Assembly: GCF_033568475.1 (NCBI RefSeq)
Contig: NC_133120.1
Span: forward strand, 89,608,151-89,672,150
Length of the DNA: 64,000 nt
Source: Henckelia pumila
Taxonomy: Eukaryota > Streptophyta > Magnoliopsida > Lamiales > Gesneriaceae
Direction of reading: 5' to 3'
Shown: one piece after another, positions 57,052 to 64,000 of the stretch
Layout: every line of letters starts with the position of its first letter
Numbering within the stretch: the stretch's first letter is position 1
The notes under the pieces: model-generated
The model's database searches: none
The model's input: only the letters and a program-made list of their open reading frames with translations
Told to the model about the DNA's origin: nothing
Position numbers and translations under genes: made by a program

Positions 57052-59064
57052 CTAGTAGGGTCCAGGTCGGATTAGCCCTTTCGGGACCCACACCTGGAAC
57101 ACCCTTACAGGTTTGCCCGTGTGTGTGTCCAGAAATCTGTGCGGTCGATAAGCAGTAAATGTGTGTGCTTGTGAGGTTGCTGTGTGCTGCTTGCCTTTTT
57201 GATCTTTATCAGTTAGCCTGTACCTCTTTTGAACTGGCCTGCAATTAAAGTACTGGTAAGGCTTCTCCTTTGACCATCTTCTCTTAGAGTAGTTAGACTC
57301 CTTCCATGGCCTTTTGAAATTAGATTGGTTTCCCTTTCTTCTTTCATTAGGTTTTGGTTTAATCCAAGTTCCTCTTTGATTAGAGATCTGGGGATCCACA
57401 TATCCCAGCCCTCTATGCTTAGAGCTTCGTTCGTTAGATACTTTCTGATTTTTGTCAAAGCTGCACTCATCATGTTCATATATCGTGCTGGACCTGACAA
57501 ATCTTATTTTGTTAAGATTGCCTTTGTCCAGGCTTGACTGAATACAAGATTCCATAGACTGTTCATTTGTTCCAAACCCTAGACCGGTTTTGTCATGTGC
57601 CGGTCTTTGGATTTCTTGAATCTTGTCAATGGTTACAGAAGATTTATTCCAAGCCTTAATTGTTTCAAGTAGTTTTTTGTTCTCAGTCAAGGTTGCTTGG
57701 AACACTCTTTTCAAGGTGTCATTCTCAGTAGCCAGCAGACTTAGTTTAACCTTAAGACCATCAAGCTCTTTTCGCTGCATGCAGCTTGATTCGCTTGACT
57801 TATCTTTTAGGTCAGCTCTTTCTGCCTTTACCTCCTCGAATTCCTTGGATAATGCTTTGTATTCATTAGTCATTTCGTGTAAAGCAGTAACTAGATCACT
57901 GTGAGTAAATTCAGGTGAACCAAAGTCAAATACCTCCTCAGCTTCTTCTTCGATGTCAGCCATAAGGCATTCCACCTTTTCATCATTGCTGTCATCTGAA
58001 GAGCTTCCGGTATTGGGGTTGTCAGAGTCAGACTCAGCCCACTTGCTTTTGCTTTCGTCTGCTACTAGAACCCTTTGGTCTCTTCCTTTTCTAAACGTCC
58101 TCTTGTCCTCCTTGCCCCTTCTTCTTTCAAAGACTTGCTTCTGATCATTGCTCTTAGGCTTGGTGCAATCTGCAATGAAGTGGCCTAGCTTGCCACAGTT
58201 AAAACAAGTAGGACCATCGTCTGTATGGTCCGATTTATGATAATTTTTAAATTTAGAATTGTTTTTACGCATAAATCTACCAAATTTCTTGAAAAAGAGT
58301 GTCATGGCTTCGTTGCTGATTTGCTCAGCTGATCTCTTTGGAGCTTCCTCGACCGGTGGACGCATCACCGTTGAGGTTAAGGCCTTGGTTGGTTGAGAGG
58401 TAGATGGTTCATCTTCTATCCTCATGTTGAGCTCGAACTCGTAGGCTTTGAGATCTGCAAAGAGATCATGCAGTTCAACCTTGCTTAAGTCTTTTGACTC
58501 CCTCATGGCCACTGTCTTGATCTCCCATTCTTTGGGCAAAGCTCTCATAACCTTCACAGCAATTTCACGGTTAGTATAAGTTTTTCCTAAAGCAATAAGA
58601 TCACAAATGATACTACTGAACCGTTCATCAAATTCAGCCATGGTTTCCCCTGGCTTCATTTTGGCATTGTCATATTTTTGAATGGCCATGGTGAGCTTGT
58701 TTTCCTTGGTCTGGTCATTTCCTTCACACAGCTGAGTGAGCTTCTCCCAAATCTCCTTTGCTGTGGAGCATGACTTGATTTTGCTGAACATGTTCTTGTC
58801 CAGTGTTTTGTATAGGATGTCCCGGGCCACATTGTCAAGATTGGCCTTCTTTTTGTCCTCAGTAGTCCACTCAGCTCTTGGTTTCTCAATCATTTGTCCT
58901 GCACCATCGGTTAGAGCTGGGTTGACCTTCATGATTTTGATAGGACCGTCTGTTATGACATATAGCATGTCATCGTCCTGTGCTGCAAGATGTGCCTGCA
59001 TGCGAATTTTCCAGTCATCATAATCTTCTTTAGAAAACATAGGAATTTTGTTGAAAGAAGTCAT
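57052..59064 (-). CDS. Copia C1 gag polyprotein
   Basis: An open frame of 670 residues starts MTSFNKIPMFSKEDYDDWK. The UBN2/retrotrans gag region (EIWEKLTQLCEGNDQTKENK, LPKEWEIKTVAMRES) spans about residues 70-210. A perfect CX2CX4HX4C zinc knuckle CFNCGKLGHFIADC lies near residue 290. An acidic linker, a coiled coil (EFEEVKAERADLKDKSSES) and a basic C terminus follow. It assembles the virus-like particle and packages RNA. It ends PGPY then TAG, followed in frame by IWVPK; SIRE elements are known to separate gag and pol by a readable stop, so this TAG may be natural. Confidence 0.93.
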   Translation of the reverse strand: MTSFNKIPMFSKEDYDDWKIRMQAHLAAQDDDMLYVITDGPIKIMKVNPALTDGAGQMIEKPRAEWTTEDKKKANLDNVARDILYKTLDKNMFSKIKSCSTAKEIWEKLTQLCEGNDQTKENKLTMAIQKYDNAKMKPGETMAEFDERFSSIICDLIALGKTYTNREIAVKVMRALPKEWEIKTVAMRESKDLSKVELHDLFADLKAYEFELNMRIEDEPSTSQPTKALTSTVMRPPVEEAPKRSAEQISNEAMTLFFKKFGRFMRKNNSKFKNYHKSDHTDDGPTCFNCGKLGHFIADCTKPKSNDQKQVFERRRGKEDKRTFRKGRDQRVLVADESKSKWAESDSDNPNTGSSSDDSNDEKVECLMADIEEEAEEVFDFGSPEFTHSDLVTALHEMTNEYKALSKEFEEVKAERADLKDKSSESSCMQRKELDGLKVKLSLLATENDTLKRVFQATLTENKKLLETIKAWNKSSVTIDKIQEIQRPAHDKTGLGFGTNEQSMESCIQSSLDKGNLNKIRFVRSSTIYEHDECSFDKNQKVSNERSSKHRGLGYVDPQISNQRGTWIKPKPNERRKGNQSNFKRPWKESNYSKRRWSKEKPYQYFNCRPVQKRYRLTDKDQKGKQHTATSQAHTFTAYRPHRFLDTHTGKPVRVFQVWVPKGLIRPGPY

Positions 59065-59098
59065 GATTTTAAAACTTTAGATCAGCAGTTGAGAAATG

Positions 59099-59115
59099 AA
59101 CCCGCTCTGATACCA
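59099..59115 (-). other. Primer-binding site of copia C1
   Basis: On the minus strand TGGTATCAGAGCGGGTT begins two bases after the 5' LTR, matching the 3' end of initiator-Met tRNA. Confidence 0.94.
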
Positions 59116-59117
59116 CT

Positions 59118-60394
59118 TGTTGGGATCGGTTCAGAGGGTAGAGGGGGGGTGAATACACTCTGAAACTTATTTTCTTTCTTTTCAAAATGATCAAGTGAAG
59201 TTTAGTTCACTTAATCTGTTTTCTCAACTTCTAAAACGGTTTGAACAACTTAAATAGTGCGGAAATAGTTCAGAGGTTTTAGTGATGCAAAGGCAAGTTA
59301 TAACACGATGTATGAGCAATATATAAGATAAATATGCAGTAAAGACTAAGGCACGATTTATGGAAGTTCGAAGGCTTAATCCTTCTACGTATCCCCTTCT
59401 TCCACTTAGGAAGGAATTTACTAGAAGACTTTGGTTATTACAACGTCTTGCAATACACCCACTTCAGACTTAGGACTTATCCAATGCCTAATCCGAAACT
59501 CCTAGATTTACACAGATAAGATTCTCAGTTCTTATCAGACTGGTGGAAGCTTTCAGAGTAGCTTCAAGTCTCTTCAATAATGAATACAGTCCGGTTGAGC
59601 TTCTCAAACTGCAGAGCGGTCGAGAGGCTTGGAAACCCTAGGATGATCCTTGAAGATCAGATATGTAAACTGTAGGCGAGGGTTTATTTGAGCAGCAAGT
59701 GAATGGTCTTGTAAGTATGCTCAAGTATTGCTTCAGTATATCAGATGAGGACTTCTGATAGTATTCAAGTGATTGAGTTGATTGAGATTTTTCGTGTTGC
59801 TTGTCTTCTCTTTCACTTCTTGAGCAATCTTCCCTTTATATAGGTCAATCATCAACGTCTTTATTTTGAACGTTCTGATGCTGCATTGAATGCACATTTA
59901 ATGCTTCATAAATGCATTGATGATTCTGCATGAAGATCGTACACTTCTTTAAATGCAGACAACTTTCAGGGTTCAAAACTGGTATAAACGGTCGAATGCT
60001 TTATCTGTAGCCATTCTGCGTTTTTGCCATTTTAGTGCAACCTGTTGTCTCGATGCAAGAGTCAACAGATCTTCTGATATGCCGGTTCTGCTTTTGATAA
60101 AAGATCTTGCAATGAACGTCTTGTCTCAAGTATTTGTCTTGACATATCTTGATAAGCAGTTGGCATTCTACCGGTAGATAGATTTATCCTCTGCTGGTTT
60201 GAATAACCAGTCGATAGGCTTGTGACTGCAACCGGTCGAGAGACAAAGGCGGTTGACAAGCTTCCGGTAGATAACTTGAAGGGTTTAGACGGTTGCGGTA
60301 GGAGTTGTAGTAGATTCCTGAAATACAAAAGATTGGCAGCACATTCCTATACAATGAGTTGTTGTTTGTTATCACCAAAATGTCGGATTCAACA
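59118..60394 (-). repeat. 5' LTR of copia C1
   Basis: 1,277 bases, near-identical to 49248-50522. The polymerase II promoter would lie on the minus strand. The right edge meets AAACT and then the continuation of the satellite monomer. Confidence 0.96.
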
Positions 60395-60399
60395 AAACT

Positions 60400-60808
60400 T
60401 ATATATTTATATATGTAATATATTAATAGAAAATGGTAGGCATAAGGGTAAAATAAAATTGGTCTCAAATGAAACTCATATATTTATAGTTATAGTATAG
60501 ATTATAGTATTAGATTAGATATTAGAGATATATAATAGAGAAATTAAATAAAATAATAAAAATAAAATAATAAATAGTAGATTCACAAAATTATCATTTT
60601 TTATTTGAAACAGTGCATATCAAAACAAGGCAAAATAATAAATAGTAGATGAACAAAATTTTAATTTTTTTTATTTGAAAAAGTGAATGATATAATTTTT
60701 TAAATGAATTACTTAATTAGTTGAAGAGACACATAAATAGATAATTGAAAAAATACATTAATTATGTAGTATTAATAGAAAAGGGTAGACATATAAATTC
60801 ACAACATT
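60400..60808. repeat. Satellite array continuation, final monomer
   Basis: It resumes the monomer interrupted at 49247 (TATATATTTATATATGTAAT) and ends in AAGGGTAGACATATAAATT. Beyond 60808 the sequence ACATTAACCGTTTTTGGTC begins unrelated flanking DNA. Confidence 0.9.
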
Positions 60809-60939
60809 AACCGTTTTTGGTCATTTTAATGTTTGTACCAAATTACCCCTATCAACATATAACTACCCACTTTCTCACATTCTTCTCCATATTATTTTTT
60901 TTAACCACCTATTTTGTAATAATAAAAAAATAAATCATG

Positions 60940-60981
<42 letters not shown>

Positions 60982-61030
60982 AATACATAATGAGAGAGAA
61001 AGAGGGAAACTAGCCCCCCCCGAAAGCTAG
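60809..61030. other. Flank of satellite with (AT)n microsatellite
   Basis: Short unique AT-rich sequence with about sixteen AT units at 60941-60975. No gene. Confidence 0.7.
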
Positions 61031-61129
61031 GCGTACCTGCTTCAGAAGAGCTTCTGTGGAAAATGGAGACCTTTGCAACAAATGGAAAGATTATTCTGAT
61101 GATGTCGTTCATTGTGCAATATGTAAAGA

Positions 61130-61818
61130 CGTCTCTGTATCTCCCTCCGTCCCTTCTCGGAACGCAAGGCCCTGCTGACTGCAGACTCATATGTAAAGAC
61201 GTCTGCCATACGTACGTCATGCCTGATCTCAGCCTTCAGGCCCTCCACAAACTGCCGCAGCTTCTCCTGCGGACTATCAGCAATCATGGGCACAAAGTGA
61301 CAGCCCCTCTCAAACTGGCTCACATACTCCACAACCGACCTGTCCCCCTGACGGAGACTCATGAACTCACGGATCATGCGACTGCGCACATCCTCAGTGA
61401 AGTACTTGGCGTAGAAGATACGCCTGAACTCGGCCCACGTCAGTGTAGGTAGATGGACCCCTCTAACTGCACCCTCCCACCAAAGGGCTGCATCGCCTCG
61501 CATCATGTAAGTCACACAGCTCACCCTGTCGGTGTCTGTGATCCCCATATAATCGAAGATGGACTCAAGAGAGCGAATCCATCCCTCAGCCACCAAAGGA
61601 TCGGTGGTCCCCAAAAACTCCTTAGGCCCCTTCTTCTGGAACCTTTCTGCGACGTCCTCCTCGTGGGAAAGTCTGGGACGGGCAGCCTGCTGCTCCAGCA
61701 AGGCAGTAATACCCGCCATCATAGTGGCACTGGCCTGCTCCAGTGCTGTAATAGGGTGCTGCTGAGGTGGCGGTGGAGGTGGAGGTCTCCCACGTCGATT
61801 CACCTGTCTGGGAGGCAT
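61130..61818 (-). pseudogene. Ty3/gypsy gag, 3' truncated
   Basis: The minus-strand frame starts at MPPRQVNRRGRPPPPP, has a proline run, then a retrotrans_gag domain: RFQKKGPKEFLG, AEGWIRSLESIFDYMG, AALWWEGAVRG, TWAEFRRIFYAKYF and SVVEYVSQFERG. Homology fades after RSEKGRREIQRR, at about 61130. It then runs into DNA where ATGTAAAGACGTCT is present twice (61130 and 61190). No zinc knuckle or pol follows, so this is the 5' part of an element whose remainder was lost or displaced. Confidence 0.88.
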
Positions 61819-61980
61819 TCTGCACCACCACATATTTATTTACGTAAATCGCCATGCATAACTAAGTGTTTTAAAATTAAGGCTAACTTAAATTCTAGAA
61901 ATTTAAATCATACTATAAACATTAAAACTTACAGACCGGTAGCGTGGATTTCTGAGCTCGCAAAGCAGTAGTGACCCCTC

Positions 61981-62002
61981 CAAGGACCGTGCTCTGATAC
62001 CA
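61981..62002 (-). other. Primer-binding site of the Ty3/gypsy element
   Basis: On the minus strand TGGTATCAGAGCACGGTCC follows the LTR end after two bases. It is complementary to a Met-type tRNA. Confidence 0.9.
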
Positions 62003-62004
62003 AC

Positions 62005-64000
62005 TGAAACGACCCTAACTCTCTAATAAATAAATATGCGGAAAATTTTTTTTTTTTTATACTACTAAATAAATATAAGTACATATATGCCCATACATAT
62101 ATGCACCAAATAAAAATACTAAAAATAAATTCATGACTAAATAAATAAACAATTTAAATACTTAAATAAAAATGCATTCTTTAAAATAATTAAACAACTG
62201 AGTCAACCCTAGAATTAAAAATATACTGCATAAATAAAATAAATAGCAATGTGCATGCACTAAAAATATTTAATGAAATATTTCCATAAACCTCAACCAC
62301 TAAAAATAATAAAAGGTTTCATGACACTCAAGCACGGTGACTCAGAAGCTGTCACGGTCACGGGGCTACTGCAGCACAGCTCATAGATCCTCACCACCGG
62401 TAGGAGTAACCTGCTCCTCTACGTACTCACCTGCACCATATCAGTGTAGTGAGCCTAGAGGCCCAACATGCATACTAACAAGGGTTTAAAATAATTTAAA
62501 TCAATTTACTACTAATACATACGTATGCATGAATGAGCATGCTTAAAAATTAATAACATAAATTTCATAAATAAACATACATAATATCATACATACATAA
62601 GTTGTTGAGCATTTGTTTTCTGAACATCGTATGGTCCTATCCGTAAGTGTGACCCATAGTGCGACTGATCAGTCTAGGAAACCATCGTACGAGGCTGGTG
62701 GCGAACCACCCATACATAAATGGCAGAAAACTGCCCATACATAAATGGCAGAAACTGCCCATACATAAATGGCCACACTACTTCAATTTCCACCTAAAAT
62801 ATTTTATTTGCTCAACCATAGAAATTCAATCATAGCATAAAATTTATTTCATGAATGCATGTACTTAAATACATTGTGTCCTTCATATATATTTAATTTA
62901 ATTTTCTTACTAACATATATATATTAAAATAACTTAAATGCATAAAAATAATTAAATATATAATCAGGACACATGAAATTTTCTCATGGATGGTTCTGGA
63001 CTGCTGGCCCTAACACTAAAGCCCATTAACTTAAATCTGGCCCATTAACATACTTAAGCCCAACAATTATTCTAAGCCCAATTAAATTAATTAAGCCCAT
63101 TAATATTTTTGCTAAGCCCAATAACACTTAAACTGGCCCAATGGGCCCAAAAACCCATAGACTGGCCCAATAACTTTTATGGGCTCAAAAACCCATAAAA
63201 TTAATGGACTAACTTAATTAAAATTTTAAAATTTCAAATAAAATTATTTGGGAGTCCAAATAATTTTATTTCAATTTATTTGACTCAAAAACACATAATT
63301 TCGTAAAATACTTTAAAAATAAAATACTCGAGCCCGGCTCACCAAACTCGGACCCGGACTCACTAACCCGACCCACTACCTAACCGACCCGACCCGGACC
63401 ACCCAGACCCGACCCAGACCCCCAACCTAGCCCAACCCGATCCCCCCTCTCCCATAGTCTCTCGGCCGTGAGCAGCAGGCCCTCTTGGCCTGCTGCCGGC
63501 CGGCTCCGGCCGCCCCTGGCCGGAGCGCCGCCGCCCGGACGTAGCCCACGTCCGGGCGGACCTAACCTGTGCCCAGCCCCAGCCCCAGCCCCATGCACGA
63601 CTGCACGTCGAACCCGAAGCCACTTCATCCCAAACCCTAACCTGCATCCTTCTCGGCCGCATGACTGAACCTACTACCCTGGGCTCGTTTGGCTCGAGCT
63701 CTTCGAGCCACACGAGTCCAGGCCGACCACATACCCCTTAGGACCCTGACCAGCCGCCCTGTCATCCATGGTGAACCAAAAACGTGGCCATGATTCAAGA
63801 AACAAAGGAAGATAATGCATAAACAAGCAACCTGTAACAATTCCCTGTAGTTTCAAGAAATTTTCTGATGCATAACACTACACACACGAATAATAACTGA
63901 TATGGTACGAAAATATGCGAAGGAATCATGCCTTTCACCGTAGATGACGAGAAAACACGAGCGTGGGGCGGTTCCGGGACGACGGGACGCAAATACGGGA
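62005..64000 (-). repeat. Ty3/gypsy 5' LTR (runs off the window)
   Basis: On the plus strand it begins TGAAACGACCCTAAC. Inside there are short repeats of ACATAAATGGCAGAAA (62715-62770), many AAGCCCA/GGCCCA words (63010-63190) and a GC-rich block from 63340. Frames in that GC-rich block are compositional. The far border was not reached, so the LTR length and whether all of 63300-64000 belongs to it are unknown. Confidence 0.7.

Larger units (their letters stand above)
49243..60399 (-). mobile_element. SIRE-like Ty1/copia retrotransposon C1 with target duplications
   Basis: An 11,147-bp minus-strand element (49248-60394) is flanked by 5-bp AAACT copies at 49243-49247 and 60395-60399. From right to left it has 5' LTR, initiator-Met primer site, gag, pol in copia order, a long extra gene and 3' LTR. 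An added gene after pol together with a large gag is the plan of the SIRE/Maximus lineage. LTRs of 1,275 and 1,277 bases differ at only a handful of sites, so insertion is recent. It splits the satellite array. At least three lesions disable pol. Confidence 0.95.

Noticed and set aside
63363..63992. Overlapping Arg/Gly/Ala-rich frames near the right end
   Set aside because: They occur on both strands of a GC-rich stretch within the presumed gypsy LTR and show no domain.

Overview
This window is intergenic and genic DNA from a flowering-plant nuclear genome, most likely a eudicot. The evidence is intron-split genes with GT/AG borders, Ty1/copia and Ty3/gypsy retrotransposons primed from initiator-Met tRNA, a PIF/Harbinger transposon with plant-type introns, an Ac-like hAT deletion derivative, a Helitron terminus, and plant homologues of dCMP deaminase, MORC ATPase and quinolinate synthase. 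I cannot name the species. No prokaryotic operon, CRISPR array or rRNA/tRNA gene is visible.

Layout. 1-16597: two copies of one Ty1/copia family ('copia-A') lie in opposite orientation. The minus-strand copy A1 (1-9081) sits inside the 5' LTR of the plus-strand copy A2 (9082-16597). Both lack most of gag but keep a long pol. A2 in turn abuts what looks like a Ty3/gypsy LTR (16598-18160). 18161-24760: a PIF/Harbinger element with an uninterrupted two-gene set (Myb-like ORF1 and DDE transposase), then AT-rich sequence. 24764-26169: a 5' LTR plus gag stub of a SIRE-like copia family. 26270-28400: exons of a small host gene with an MA3-like domain, next to a 765-bp hAT deletion derivative with perfect 8-bp target duplications. 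29407-30083: an RPA-like exon and a broken quinolinate synthase fragment. 30120-32920: a fragment carrying only the extra 3' gene of a SIRE-like element. 33225-35999: a deoxycytidylate deaminase gene whose exon 2 is interrupted. 37376-41196: the last eleven exons of a MORC-family gene on the minus strand. 41271-41500: a foldback MITE and a canonical Helitron 3' end. 42650-49247 and 60400-60808: AT-rich tandem arrays, including a higher-order repeat of about 1.5 kb. The array is split by a young 11.1-kb SIRE-like copia element (49248-60394, target duplication AAACT) with gag, pol and a large extra gene after pol. 60950-64000: gag and LTR of a Ty3/gypsy element on the minus strand.

How the parts relate. 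Most of the window is layered transposon insertion. The host genes (MA3-like, deaminase, MORC) sit as islands at 26-41 kb, and two of the three look damaged or incomplete here. The most unusual items are: the conserved extra gene downstream of pol, present in two diverged copies; a gag-deleted copia family that shares a protease active-site change and a GC-rich leader array; and the satellite whose monomers each carry a Helitron-like 5' terminus. Exon borders were placed by eye from GT/AG sites, reading phase and recalled family sequence, without alignment software.
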